Source of the DNA: JAEKLB01 sp050249235
Lineage (GTDB): Bacteria > Actinomycetota > Acidimicrobiia > Acidimicrobiales > CADCSY01
Reading direction: 5' to 3'
Assembly (NCBI GenBank): GCA_050249235.1
Contig: JBFWQW010000016.1
Span: forward strand, 1 to 37,444
DNA length: 37,444 nucleotides
Shown here: positions 16,118 through 23,465 of the stretch, piece by piece
How positions within the stretch are numbered: position 1 is the first letter of the stretch
Layout of the letters: every line of letters begins with the position of its first letter
The notes under the pieces: generated by a model
Told to the model about the DNA's origin: nothing
The model's input: the letters and a program-made list of their open reading frames with translations, nothing else
Database searches by the model: none
Position numbers and translations under genes: made by a program

Positions 16118-16498
16118 GTGGCCCTCAACACCTCACGAGCAGGCGATCCCGCCGGGTCGGGCCCAACGGGGCGCTCGCCCTCGCTGGTCACCCAGGCGAC
16201 CGAGCTCTGGGAGCTGGTGCGCGGCTACGCCGTGCAGGAGGTCAAGGACCCCATCAGGGGCGCCACCCGGTTCGTCGGCTACGGCCTGGCCGGCGCCCTG
16301 CTGCTCGGGCTCGGCTCGGCGCTCGTCGCCCTGGCCCTGCTCCGGTTCCTCCAGACCGAGACCGGCGACGCCTTCGCCGGTCACCTCTCGTTCGTGCCCT
16401 ACCTGGTCGTCGTCGTCGCCTGCGCGGCGGTGATCGCCCTCGCCGTGAGCCGCATGAGCCGTCGTCCTGCGGCCGGCCGGGAGCCCGGTCGTGGCTGA
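16118..16498 (+). CDS. Holin-X-like (phage_holin_3_6 type) small membrane protein
   Basis: This 126-residue protein has a soluble N-terminus (LVTQATELWELVRGYAVQEV) and two hydrophobic segments around residues 53-70 and 90-110. The layout, an amphipathic helix then two transmembrane helices, matches the actinomycete 'putative holin superfamily' (PF07332-like) proteins, which are chromosomal and not evidence of a prophage. The role is likely in the cell envelope and is unknown. The GTG at 16118 has an AAGGAG upstream. It overlaps the next gene by 8 bases, and the three genes here form one operon. Confidence 0.6.
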   Translation: MALNTSRAGDPAGSGPTGRSPSLVTQATELWELVRGYAVQEVKDPIRGATRFVGYGLAGALLLGLGSALVALALLRFLQTETGDAFAGHLSFVPYLVVVVACAAVIALAVSRMSRRPAAGREPGRG

Positions 16499-16709
16499 GG
16501 CGGCCCGCGGCCCGATCACCCGGGACGACATCGAGCGCAAGCTCCGCGAGGTGCAGGGCGACCTCTCCGACACCGGCGAGACCGTGAAGCAGTACGCGAT
16601 CGCCGTCGGTGCGGTGGTGGCCGTGGCGGCCGTCGCGCTGGCCTTCGGCCTCGGCCGGCGGCGGGGTCGCAGGGCCCGCACCGTCGTCGAGGTCCGACGC
16701 GTCCGGTGA
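16491..16709 (+). CDS. Small single-pass membrane protein
   Basis: This 72-residue protein from a GTG start overlaps the upstream gene by 8 bases and the next by 4. The N-terminal half is charged and helical (ITRDDIERKLREVQGDL); a transmembrane helix (IAVGAVVAVAAVALAFGL) follows, then an Arg-rich tail (GRRRGRRAR) that should stay in the cytoplasm. No known function. The overlaps suggest it acts with its two neighbours. Confidence 0.65.
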   Translation: MAEAARGPITRDDIERKLREVQGDLSDTGETVKQYAIAVGAVVAVAAVALAFGLGRRRGRRARTVVEVRRVR

Positions 16710-16915
16710 GCCCGCTCTACCGGCTGGCCAGGCGGCGCGGGCTCGTCGGCGGGTCCCGGGCGTGGACCACCGTCTGGCTCGCGCTCCTGGCCGTGCGGCT
16801 GGCCCGCCGCTTCGTGAAGGGCAAGCCGGAGATCCTCTTCACCGACACCCTTGCCCCTGGTGAATCCTTCCTCATCAGGAACGAGGCTCCACCCGCGAGG
16901 CCGTCCCGCCGATAA
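16706..16915 (+). CDS. Small basic membrane-associated protein
   Basis: This 69-residue protein from a GTG overlaps the previous stop by four bases (GTGA). It has a basic N-terminus (YRLARRRGL), one moderately hydrophobic segment (TTVWLALLAVRLARRF) and a polar tail containing ILFTDTLAPGESFLI. This last segment resembles tails of small actinomycete proteins in holin-like operons, but I cannot name a family. It is the last gene of the three-gene membrane cluster, followed by a strong hairpin. Confidence 0.6.
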   Translation: MSPLYRLARRRGLVGGSRAWTTVWLALLAVRLARRFVKGKPEILFTDTLAPGESFLIRNEAPPARPSRR

Positions 16916-16926
16916 GGATCCGAGGC

Positions 16927-16951
16927 ACGGCGGTCCGGAAGGGACCGTCGT
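16927..16951 (+). terminator. Strong hairpin after the membrane-protein operon
   Basis: A 10-bp stem with one G-T wobble pair (16927-16936 with 16942-16951; core CGGTCC/GGACCG) has the 5-base loop GGAAG. It starts 12 bases after the stop codon. No T-tract follows. Likely a terminator separating the operon from the sulfotransferase gene. Confidence 0.55.
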
Positions 16952-16972
16952 GCTCGAGGAGGCCCCCGGCGA

Positions 16973-17818
16973 ATGGTGCACACGGCGGCGAGCGCGGCGA
17001 CCGTTGCGCTCCGGGAAGCGATTCGGGACACCGGCAAGCGGGTGTACGTGCTGGCCTTCTCGATGCGGTCGGGCAGCACCGCGCTGGCCCACGACCTCGA
17101 GCAGTGGGGGTTGGGCCTGCCCCTCGAGTACTTCCAGCCGAACCTGTACCTGCGCCGCCACGGCGGCCCGGGGCCGAGCGCCCACCTCCTCGAGTCGATC
17201 CGGCGGGCGCCGGGCGACGTCTTCGGGTTCAAGATCAGCTGGGAGCAGGCCTTCGTGCTCGCCGAGTCCCTGGCCGCCGAGGATGTCCACGTCGACGGAC
17301 CCGACCTCCGTGCCGTCGTCCCCGGCCTCACCTACCTCCACCTCAGCCGACGCGACAAGGCCGGCCAGGCCGTGTCGGCGTGGCGGGCCGAGCGCACCGG
17401 GCACTGGCACCGCCCCGTGGAGCCCGACGGCGGGGCACCGGGCTCGGCACCCGAACCGCGACCCGTCGAGGCCGGGTACGGCGACGACGAGGACGACGAC
17501 CCCGGCGACGACCTGGCGGCGGTCCGGGACGTGCTGCTCCAGCTCCTCGCCGAGGACTGGCTCTGGCACGACTTCCTCGCCAGGACGGGCATCACCGCCA
17601 CCGCCCTGGTCTACGAGGACTACCTCGCCGACCGTCGCGGCGTCCTGCGACGGGTGGCGGCCGCCCTCGGGCTCCCACCGGCCGGGGAGGTGCCGGACCC
17701 GCGGACCGAGATCATGCGGGACGGGCGCAGCGCCGAGCTGGCGGCACGCCTCCGCGACCACCTGCACCGGCCGGCTCACCCCTTCTGGGTCGGGACCGCC
17801 GCCACCGGGACGGGCTGA
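16973..17818 (+). CDS. Stf0-family sulfotransferase
   Basis: This 281-residue protein resembles Stf0, which transfers sulfate from PAPS to trehalose in mycobacteria. The 5'-phosphosulfate loop is VLAFSMRSGSTALA (about residues 26-39). GLPLEYFQPN and GDVFGFKISWEQ match the Stf0 substrate side, and LSRRDKAGQAVSAWRA is the 3'-phosphate-binding region. An acidic low-complexity insert (DDEDDDPGDD) lies about two thirds in. The acceptor is unknown; carbohydrate is likely from the family. GAGGAGG about 10 bases before the ATG supports the start. It stands alone between a hairpin and the ttuB promoter. Confidence 0.8.
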   Translation: MVHTAASAATVALREAIRDTGKRVYVLAFSMRSGSTALAHDLEQWGLGLPLEYFQPNLYLRRHGGPGPSAHLLESIRRAPGDVFGFKISWEQAFVLAESLAAEDVHVDGPDLRAVVPGLTYLHLSRRDKAGQAVSAWRAERTGHWHRPVEPDGGAPGSAPEPRPVEAGYGDDEDDDPGDDLAAVRDVLLQLLAEDWLWHDFLARTGITATALVYEDYLADRRGVLRRVAAALGLPPAGEVPDPRTEIMRDGRSAELAARLRDHLHRPAHPFWVGTAATGTG

Positions 17819-17877
17819 CCCCGGGTCCGCCGGGGACGTGTCGCTCCTGGCCTGACCCGGCGCCGGGCGCCCGCTCC

Positions 17878-17883
17878 TACGCT
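17878..17883 (+). promoter_or_regulatory. -10 element of the ttuB-ttuA-trmI-marP operon
   Basis: TACGCT lies 7 bases before the ATG at 17891, giving a leaderless transcript for the four overlapping genes. Confidence 0.5.
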
Positions 17884-17890
17884 GGCGTCC

Positions 17891-18091
17891 ATGCAGGTCA
17901 CCTTGCGGAACCCCCGGCGGCAGGTCGCGGTGCCCGGGCCCCTCCGGGTCCACGCCCTCCTCGCCCGCCTCGAGGTGCACCCCGACACGGTCCTCGTCAT
18001 CCGGGGCGACACGCTGGTGCCGCACGACGCCCTCCTGGCCGACGACGACGACGTGGAGATCCGCCCGGTCATCTCGGGCGGCGCCTCGTGA
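17891..18091 (+). CDS. ttuB: ThiS/MoaD-like sulfur carrier, TtuB type
   Basis: This 66-residue beta-grasp (ubiquitin-fold) protein has the strand pattern MQVTLRNPRRQVAVPG, a helix LRVHALLARLEV, and LVIRGDTLVPHDALLADDDDVEIRPVISGG. In Thermus the C-terminal glycine of TtuB is turned into a thiocarboxylate that donates sulfur to tRNA U54. Here the diglycine is followed by two more residues, Ala-Ser, so it would need trimming, or uses another activation route. No E1-like or JAMM protease gene is seen nearby. It overlaps ttuA by four bases (GTGA), which fixes its partner. Confidence 0.82.
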   Translation: MQVTLRNPRRQVAVPGPLRVHALLARLEVHPDTVLVIRGDTLVPHDALLADDDDVEIRPVISGGAS

Positions 18092-19041
18092 AGTGCCGTG
18101 TCTGCCGCGGCCCCGCGGTGATCGATCTGCCCAGGCACAACGCCAACTTCTGCGCCGAGCACTTCGTCGCCCACTGCCGCGAGCAGGTGCAGCGGGCCGT
18201 CGACCACCACCGGATGCTCCGGCGGGACGACCGGGTGCTCGTGGCGGTGTCGGGCGGGAAGGACTCGTTGGCCCTCTGGGACCTGCTGCTCGAGCTCGGG
18301 TACCGGGCCGAGGGTCTCTACCTCGGCCTCGGCATCGGTGACTACAGCGAGGGCTCCGGCGAGTACGTCCGCCGCTTCGTCGACGAGCGGGGGCTCACGC
18401 TGCACGTCCACGACCTCCGCGACGAGCACGGCTTCGACGTCCCGACCGCGGCGAAGGCCACCAAGCGGGTGCCCTGCTCCGCCTGCGGACTCTCGAAGCG
18501 CCACCTCTTCGACAAGGTGGCCCTCGACGGTGGCTTCGACGCCGTCGCCACCGGTCACAACCTCGACGACGAGGCGGCCGTGCTCTTCGGCAACACGCTC
18601 CGCTGGAACGTCTCCTACCTCGGGCGCCAGCTCCCCGTGCTCCCCGCTCGCGACGGCTTCCCCCGGAAGGTCAAGCCGCTCGTCCGGCTGGCGGAGCGGG
18701 AGACGGCCGCCTATTGCGTGATCCGGGGGATCGACTACCAGGTCGAGGAGTGCCCGATGGCGGCCGGCAACCGCCACCTCGGCTACAAGGACGCCCTCAA
18801 CCGGATCGAGGCCACCTCGCCGGGCGCCAAGGCGGCGTTCTACGGCGAGTTCCTCGACAAGGCGGCCCACCTCTTCGCCGACGGCGTGCAGGACGAGCGG
18901 GCCGGGCTGGGCGCGTGCGCCCGGTGCGGTGCGCCCACGAGCGGCGAGGTGTGCGCGTTCTGCCGGCTGTCCGAGAAGGCGGCGGCCTACGACGGCCCGC
19001 CCGCCCAGCCGGTGTCGCTCACGTCGGGCCGGCCGCGGTGA
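18088..19041 (+). CDS. ttuA: tRNA-5-methyluridine(54) 2-sulfurtransferase TtuA
   Basis: This 317-residue PP-loop ATP pyrophosphatase thiolates position 54 in the tRNA T-loop, known from thermophiles as a heat-stabilising modification. The N-terminal zinc finger has C3, C6, C22 and H25. The PP-loop is SGGKDS at 55-60. The cluster-binding cysteines are PCSAC (C130, C133) and EECP (C222), the positions I recall for Thermus and Pyrococcus TtuA. A C-terminal zinc finger has two CxxC pairs (277/280 and 289/292). GTG start within the ttuB stop; its own stop overlaps the trmI start. All key residues are present, so it should be active. Confidence 0.93.
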   Translation: MKCRVCRGPAVIDLPRHNANFCAEHFVAHCREQVQRAVDHHRMLRRDDRVLVAVSGGKDSLALWDLLLELGYRAEGLYLGLGIGDYSEGSGEYVRRFVDERGLTLHVHDLRDEHGFDVPTAAKATKRVPCSACGLSKRHLFDKVALDGGFDAVATGHNLDDEAAVLFGNTLRWNVSYLGRQLPVLPARDGFPRKVKPLVRLAERETAAYCVIRGIDYQVEECPMAAGNRHLGYKDALNRIEATSPGAKAAFYGEFLDKAAHLFADGVQDERAGLGACARCGAPTSGEVCAFCRLSEKAAAYDGPPAQPVSLTSGRPR

Positions 19042-19847
19042 GCCGGCCCTTCACCGAGGGCGAGATGGTCGTCCTCGTCGACAGCAAGGGTCGGCAGTAC
19101 CTCGTGACGCTCCGGGCGGACGGCGAGTTCCACACCCACACCGGCGTCGTGCCCCACAGCGACCTGCTCGGCGCCGACGAGGGCCTCACCGTCCGCTCCA
19201 CCACCGGCGCCCGGTACACCGCCATGCGGCCGACCCTCGCCGACTTCGTGCTGCGGATGCCCCGGGGGGCGCAGGTCATCTATCCGAAGGACCTGGGACC
19301 GATCCTGCTCATGGCAGACATCGCCCCCGGCGACCGCGTGCTCGAGTCCGGCGTGGGGTCGGGCGCCCTCTCCATGACGCTCGTCCGGGCCGGGGCCGAG
19401 GTGGTCGGCTACGAGCTCCGGGAGGACTTCGCCGAACGGGCCGTCGCCAACGTCACCGCCTTCCTCGGCGAGGCCGGCGCGGCCCGCTACCGCGTCGAGG
19501 TGCGCGACGCCTACGAAGCCATCGACGAGCGGGGCGTCGACAAGGTGCTGCTCGACCTCCCGGAGCCCTGGCAGGTGGTGAAGCACGCCGAGGAGGCACT
19601 CCGGCCGGGCGGCATCCTCGTCGCCTACACCCCCTCGATCACCCAGGCCGCCCAGCTGCGGGAGACCCTCGCCGAGAGCGGCTTCGAGCTGGCCGAGACG
19701 GTGGAGTACTTGCGGCGCACGTGGCACATCGAGGGCCAGTCCGTCCGGCCCGACCACCGGATGGTCGCCCACACCGGCTTCCTCACGTCGGCCCGGATGC
19801 TGGGCCCCGTCCCCGGAGGGCTCAAGGCGGCCCGGCCACCGGCGTGA
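19038..19847 (+). CDS. trmI: tRNA (adenine58-N1)-methyltransferase TrmI
   Basis: This 269-residue SAM enzyme makes m1A58 in the tRNA T-loop. The N-terminal beta domain contains FTEGEMVVLVDSKGRQYLVT and RPTLADFVLRMPRGAQVIYP. The SAM site is GDRVLESGVGSGALSMTL, and DKVLLDLPEPWQ carries the catalytic-region Asp. The length and sequence resemble the mycobacterial homologue (Rv2118c as I recall), which also lies upstream of mpa. GTGA overlaps on both sides place it in one operon with ttuA and marP. In Thermus m1A58 favours thiolation of position 54, so the co-transcription makes sense. Confidence 0.93.
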   Translation: MSRPFTEGEMVVLVDSKGRQYLVTLRADGEFHTHTGVVPHSDLLGADEGLTVRSTTGARYTAMRPTLADFVLRMPRGAQVIYPKDLGPILLMADIAPGDRVLESGVGSGALSMTLVRAGAEVVGYELREDFAERAVANVTAFLGEAGAARYRVEVRDAYEAIDERGVDKVLLDLPEPWQVVKHAEEALRPGGILVAYTPSITQAAQLRETLAESGFELAETVEYLRRTWHIEGQSVRPDHRMVAHTGFLTSARMLGPVPGGLKAARPPA

Positions 19848-20998
19848 ACCTGCTCGACCTCGTCCTCCTGGTCGTGGGGGTCCTGGCCGCGGCCGGTGGG
19901 TACCGGGCCGGGCTCGTCGCCCGCTTCCTGTCCTGGGCCGGGATGGCAGCCGGCCTCGTGCTCGCCGCCCGCGTGCTCCCCGACATCGTCGAGCGGGTCG
20001 GCCAGGGCGATCCACGGGGCCGGTTCATGGTCGGCACCGCCGTCCTGCTGGGTGGCGCCTTCGCCGGCCAGGCCATCGGCCTCGTCGCCGGGGCCCGGGC
20101 CAACCTCGCCCTCCCCGCCGTCGGACGGCCCTTCGACCGCGTCGGCGGGGCCGTGGCCGGGGTGTTCAGCGTGCTCGTCGCGCTGTGGCTGCTGCTCCCG
20201 GGACTGCAGGACGTGCCCGGCGAGCTCGCCAGCCAGGCCCGGGGCTCGGTGATCGCCCGCTTCGTCGACGCCAACGGGCCCCGCCCGCCCGGGGCCCTGC
20301 AGACCCTCCGGGCCCTCGTCGGCGAGGACGGCATCCCGCAGGTGTTCGACGGGCTGCGCCGCTCACCCGATGCCGGCCCGCCGCCGGGCGAGTCCGGGCT
20401 GCCCCCCGCCGTCCTCGAGGCCGCGATGGCGTCGTCCGTGCGGGTCGAGGGAGAGGCCTGCAGCCGGATCCAGGAGGGGAGCGGCTTCGCCGTCGCCGAC
20501 GACCTGGTCGTCACCAACGCCCACGTCGTGGCCGGGTCCGAGGCGCCGAACGTCATCACCCGGACCGGTCGGCGGGTGCCCGCCACGGTGGTGCACTTCG
20601 ACCCGGACCGCGACCTGGCCCTCCTGCGGGCCGACGTGAACCTCGCGCCGCTGCCGATCGGCGAGGCCGAGGTGGGCGACGTGGGAGCCGTGCTCGGCTA
20701 CCCCGGCGGCGGGCCGCTCGTGGTCTCGCCCTTCGCGGTGCACGACGACATCGAGGCCCTCGGGCGCGACCTCTACGACGAGCACCGCACCGAGCGCCAC
20801 GTGCTCGTGCTGGCGTCGGCCCTCCGGCCCGGCGACTCCGGCGCCGCCCTGGTCGGCGCCCGGGGCGAGGTCGTCGGGGTGGCCTTCGCCATCGCGCCCG
20901 ACAAAGCCGACACCGCCTACGCCCTCGACGTGTCGGAGCTCCACGCCGTGCTCGCCGCGCCACGGGGCCCGGCAGTCAGCGCCGGGCCCTGCCTCTGA
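19844..20998 (+). CDS. marP: MarP-type membrane serine protease (CvpA + trypsin-like)
   Basis: This 384-residue protein has four N-terminal transmembrane helices of CvpA type (residues 1-120) and a periplasmic chymotrypsin-like domain. The catalytic triad is visible: His227 in VTNAHVVAG, Asp257 in DPDRDLALL and Ser332 in RPGDSGAAL. Cysteines at the domain start (EGEACSRIQEG) and at the extreme C-terminus (GPCL) can form the disulfide that restrains MarP. In M. tuberculosis MarP protects against acid stress and activates a peptidoglycan hydrolase. The start overlaps the trmI stop by four bases. The end is embedded in a 15-bp repeat that triplicates the stop codon. Confidence 0.88.
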   Translation: MNLLDLVLLVVGVLAAAGGYRAGLVARFLSWAGMAAGLVLAARVLPDIVERVGQGDPRGRFMVGTAVLLGGAFAGQAIGLVAGARANLALPAVGRPFDRVGGAVAGVFSVLVALWLLLPGLQDVPGELASQARGSVIARFVDANGPRPPGALQTLRALVGEDGIPQVFDGLRRSPDAGPPPGESGLPPAVLEAAMASSVRVEGEACSRIQEGSGFAVADDLVVTNAHVVAGSEAPNVITRTGRRVPATVVHFDPDRDLALLRADVNLAPLPIGEAEVGDVGAVLGYPGGGPLVVSPFAVHDDIEALGRDLYDEHRTERHVLVLASALRPGDSGAALVGARGEVVGVAFAIAPDKADTAYALDVSELHAVLAAPRGPAVSAGPCL

Positions 20999-21030
20999 CT
21001 GCCCTGCCTCTGACTGGCATGCCTCTGAAC
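20986..21030 (+). repeat. Three 15-bp tandem repeats across the marP stop codon
   Basis: Units at 20986-21000 and 21001-21015 are identical; the third (21016-21030) has diverged slightly. Each holds CTCTGA in the marP frame, giving three in-frame TGA codons at 20996, 21011 and 21026, each after Cys-Leu. Confidence 0.85.
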
Positions 21031-21085
21031 CGAGGCGGCCGGTCGAGAGGCGGCCGGTGGGTCGGGCCGGCTCGTCAGCCCGGGG

Positions 21086-21328
21086 TCACTCCGGCTCGAT
21101 GAAGATGCACTCCCCGGGGCACTCCTCGGCCGATTCGATCACGGCGTCGAGCTGGCCGTCGGGGATGTCGGCGAGGCCCTCGGCGCCGCCCGGGTCGGAG
21201 AAGACCTTGTCGCCCTGCTTCACGTAGGCGAGGCCGTCGTCGAGGAGGGTGAACACCGCGGGGGCGATCTCCTCGCACAGGCCGTCGCCCGTGCACAGGT
21301 CCTGGTCGATCCACACCTTCATCGGCAT
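21086..21328 (-). CDS. Single-cluster ferredoxin
   Basis: This 80-residue acidic ferredoxin begins MKVWIDQDLCTGDGLCEEIAP and ends near SAEECPGECIFIE. The cluster motif CxxDxxC...CP has Asp where a third cysteine would be, as in actinomycete [3Fe-4S] (or convertible [4Fe-4S]) ferredoxins that serve cytochromes P450 or other oxidoreductases. Similar ferredoxins neighbour the mpa/arc gene in other actinomycetes. The ATG at 21328 is chosen because a GAGGAG lies 12 bases upstream; a second ATG at 21322 is possible. It is divergent from mpa. Confidence 0.87.
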   Translation of the reverse strand: MPMKVWIDQDLCTGDGLCEEIAPAVFTLLDDGLAYVKQGDKVFSDPGGAEGLADIPDGQLDAVIESAEECPGECIFIEPE

Positions 21329-21398
21329 CGTGGTCTCGCGCTCCTCGTCTGGGGCTGGCTGGGGCTGCGGCCCTGGGGCCGGGCTGACTGCGGTCCGT

Positions 21399-21432
21399 CC
21401 AATTTACACGGGAGAGACGGAAGAAAGGCCAA
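21399..21432. promoter_or_regulatory. AT-rich island between ferredoxin and mpa
   Basis: This is the only AT-rich patch in the neighbourhood (AATTTACACG, then AAGAAAGGCCAATT). It lies in the 197-bp divergent gap and could hold the ferredoxin promoter (TAAATT on the minus strand) or an activator site. No hexamer pair is convincing. Confidence 0.3.
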
Positions 21433-21490
21433 TTGGGCCCGGCTTGGGTCGGGATCGGGTCGGCTCCTCGGCGTGGCGGTGGGGCCCGGG

Positions 21491-21525
21491 TAGGGTCGGC
21501 CCCGTTCCCCCGGGAGGTGCGCAGA
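21491..21525 (+). promoter_or_regulatory. mpa -10 element and ribosome-binding site
   Basis: TAGGGT (21491-21496) is a good actinomycete -10. A leader of about 25 bases follows with GGGAGG (21513-21518) 7 bases before the ATG at 21526. mpa is thus leadered, unlike dop, prcB and pafB. Confidence 0.5.
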
Positions 21526-23271
21526 ATGGCCCAGGACGACGAGTCGGAGCTCGAAGAGCTGCGGGATCAGGCGATGACGCTCGAGGAGGAGGTCGACGTC
21601 CTGCGCCGCCGGCTCCAGGACGCGCCCAAGCGGGTCCGCACCCTCGAGGAGCGGCTGCTCGAGACGAAGGGCCAGCTGGCCCAGGCCGTCTCGCAGAACG
21701 AGAAGCTCACCTACACCCTGCGCGAGGCGCGCGAGCACATCGCCGCCCTGCGCGACGAGGTCGAGAAGCTCACCCAGCCCCCGGCCGCCTACGGGACCTT
21801 CCTGGCCCGGAACGACGACGGCACGGTCGACGTGGTGTCGGGCGGTCGCAAGATGCGGGTGTCGATCCACCCCGACCTCGACGACGAGGAGCTCGTCCGG
21901 GGCGCCGAGGTCGTGCTCAACGAGTCGCTCAACGTCGTCCTCGCCCGCAGCCACGAGGTCGCCGGCGAGATCGTCACGCTGAAGGAGGTCCTCGAGGACC
22001 GCAAGCGGGCCATCGTCGTCGGGCGGGCCGACGAGGAGCGGGTCGTGGAGCTGACCGACGCCATCCTCGAGGGCCCGCTGCGGGCCGGCGACGCTGTGCT
22101 CATGGACGGCCGGTCGGGGCTGCTGCTCGAGCGCCTGCCCCGCCAGGAGATCGAGGAGCTCGTGCTCGAGGAGGTGCCCGACATCTCCTACGAGGACATC
22201 GGCGGCCTCGACGGCCAGATCGAGCAGATCACCGACGCCGTCGAGCTCCCGTTCATGCACCGGGAGCTTTTCGAGGAGTACCGCCTGCCGGCCCCGAAGG
22301 GCATCCTGCTCTACGGCCCGCCCGGCTGCGGCAAGACGCTGATCGCCAAGGCCGTCGCCAACTCGCTCTCGAAGAAGGTGAGCCAGGTCACCGGCAAGCC
22401 CGCGGCCCGTTCGTACTTCCTCAACATCAAGGGCCCCGAGCTCCTCAACAAGTACGTCGGCGAGACCGAGCGCCAGATCCGCCTCGTGTTCCAGCGGGCC
22501 CGGGAGAAGTCCGAGGAAGGCGTGCCGGTCATCGTCTTCTTCGACGAGATGGACTCGCTGTTCCGCACCCGCGGCACCGGCATCAGCTCCGACATGGAGT
22601 CGACGATCGTGCCCCAGCTGCTGGCCGAGATCGACGGCGTCGAGACGCTGAAGAACGTGATCGTGATCGGCGCCTCCAACCGGGAGGACCTGATCGACCC
22701 GGCCATCCTGCGCCCCGGCCGCCTCGACGTGAAGATCAAGATCGAGCGGCCGAACGAGGACGCCGCCGCCCAGATCTTCGCCCGCTACCTCACGTCCGAC
22801 CTGCCGCTGTCGGCCGACGAGGTCGAGAGCCTCGGCGGCGGCGACCGCGAGAAGGCCGTGCGGCTGATGATCGAGACCACCGTCGAGGCCATGTACCGCA
22901 CCGACGAGCTCAACCGCTTCCTCGAGGTCACCTACCAGAACGGCGACAAGGAGGTCATGTACTTCAAGGACTTCTCCTCCGGCGCCATGATCGAGAACAT
23001 CGTCCGCCGGGCCAAGAAGCTCGCCATCAAGCGGGCCATCCAGGCCGGCGACCGCGGGATCTGCACCAACGACCTCCTGGCCTCGATCCAGCAGGAGTAC
23101 AAGGAGCACGAGGACCTGCCCAACACCACCAACCCGGACGACTGGGCGAAGATCTCGGGCAAGAAGGGCGAGCGCATCGTCTACGTGCGGACCCTCGTCA
23201 CCCACCACGACGGCGAGGACCCCGCCGGCGGCCGGTCCATCGAGCGCGTCCCGACGGGCCAGTACCTGTAG
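21526..23271 (+). CDS. mpa: Proteasome-associated AAA+ ATPase Mpa/ARC
   Basis: This 581-residue ring ATPase binds pupylated proteins, unfolds them and feeds them to the 20S core. The N-terminal coiled coil (residues 1-80, rich in Glu, Leu and Arg) binds Pup. Tandem OB domains follow to about 230. The AAA domain has Walker A GPPGCGKT at 264-271, Walker B FFDEMDS around 338-344 and the ASNREDLIDPAILRPGR sensor/arginine-finger region. The C-terminus ends GQYL, whose penultimate Tyr matches the tail that docks into the proteasome alpha ring. The full domain set is present, so it should be functional. Confidence 0.97.
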   Translation: MAQDDESELEELRDQAMTLEEEVDVLRRRLQDAPKRVRTLEERLLETKGQLAQAVSQNEKLTYTLREAREHIAALRDEVEKLTQPPAAYGTFLARNDDGTVDVVSGGRKMRVSIHPDLDDEELVRGAEVVLNESLNVVLARSHEVAGEIVTLKEVLEDRKRAIVVGRADEERVVELTDAILEGPLRAGDAVLMDGRSGLLLERLPRQEIEELVLEEVPDISYEDIGGLDGQIEQITDAVELPFMHRELFEEYRLPAPKGILLYGPPGCGKTLIAKAVANSLSKKVSQVTGKPAARSYFLNIKGPELLNKYVGETERQIRLVFQRAREKSEEGVPVIVFFDEMDSLFRTRGTGISSDMESTIVPQLLAEIDGVETLKNVIVIGASNREDLIDPAILRPGRLDVKIKIERPNEDAAAQIFARYLTSDLPLSADEVESLGGGDREKAVRLMIETTVEAMYRTDELNRFLEVTYQNGDKEVMYFKDFSSGAMIENIVRRAKKLAIKRAIQAGDRGICTNDLLASIQQEYKEHEDLPNTTNPDDWAKISGKKGERIVYVRTLVTHHDGEDPAGGRSIERVPTGQYL

Positions 23272-23277
23272 GAGGCC

Positions 23278-23290
23278 GGGCTTCGAGCCC
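23278..23290 (+). terminator. Small hairpin after mpa
   Basis: GGGCT-TCG-AGCCC begins 7 bases after the mpa stop. The stem is only 5 bp with no T-tract, so termination is possible but weak. Confidence 0.3.
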
Positions 23291-23334
23291 TCCGGGCCAC
23301 TCGTGCATCGGCCCGACATCGAGCCGCCGGGCAG

Positions 23335-23379
23335 TTGCCAGTCCCGCGTCGCCCCGCTAGGGTAGCGAACACCTGTTCG
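23335..23379 (+). promoter_or_regulatory. LexA-controlled promoter (SOS box) before the HNH gene
   Basis: -35 TTGCCA (23335-23340), a spacer of exactly 17 bases and -10 TAGGGT (23358-23363) form a good promoter. CGAACACCTGTTCG (23366-23379) follows two bases later and is a perfect match to the actinomycete LexA box CGAACNNNNGTTCG. A repressor bound there would cover the start of transcription. This is the strongest regulatory signal in the window. Confidence 0.8.
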
Positions 23380-23465
23380 TCCTCCCTTCGGGAGGCGGGC
23401 GAGGGATTCGGGCTTCGGCTCCTGGGGCGACGACCGTCGGGTGGTACCGGTCGACAGCCGACGAG

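Noticed and set aside
16118..16915. Prophage remnant suggested by the holin-like protein
   Set aside because: Proteins of this holin-X-like type are common chromosomal genes in actinomycetes. There are no lysin, tail or integrase genes nearby.
21399..21432. AT-rich island as an origin or attachment site
   Set aside because: It is too short, has no repeated boxes or tRNA nearby, and lies between divergent genes where a promoter is the simpler reading.
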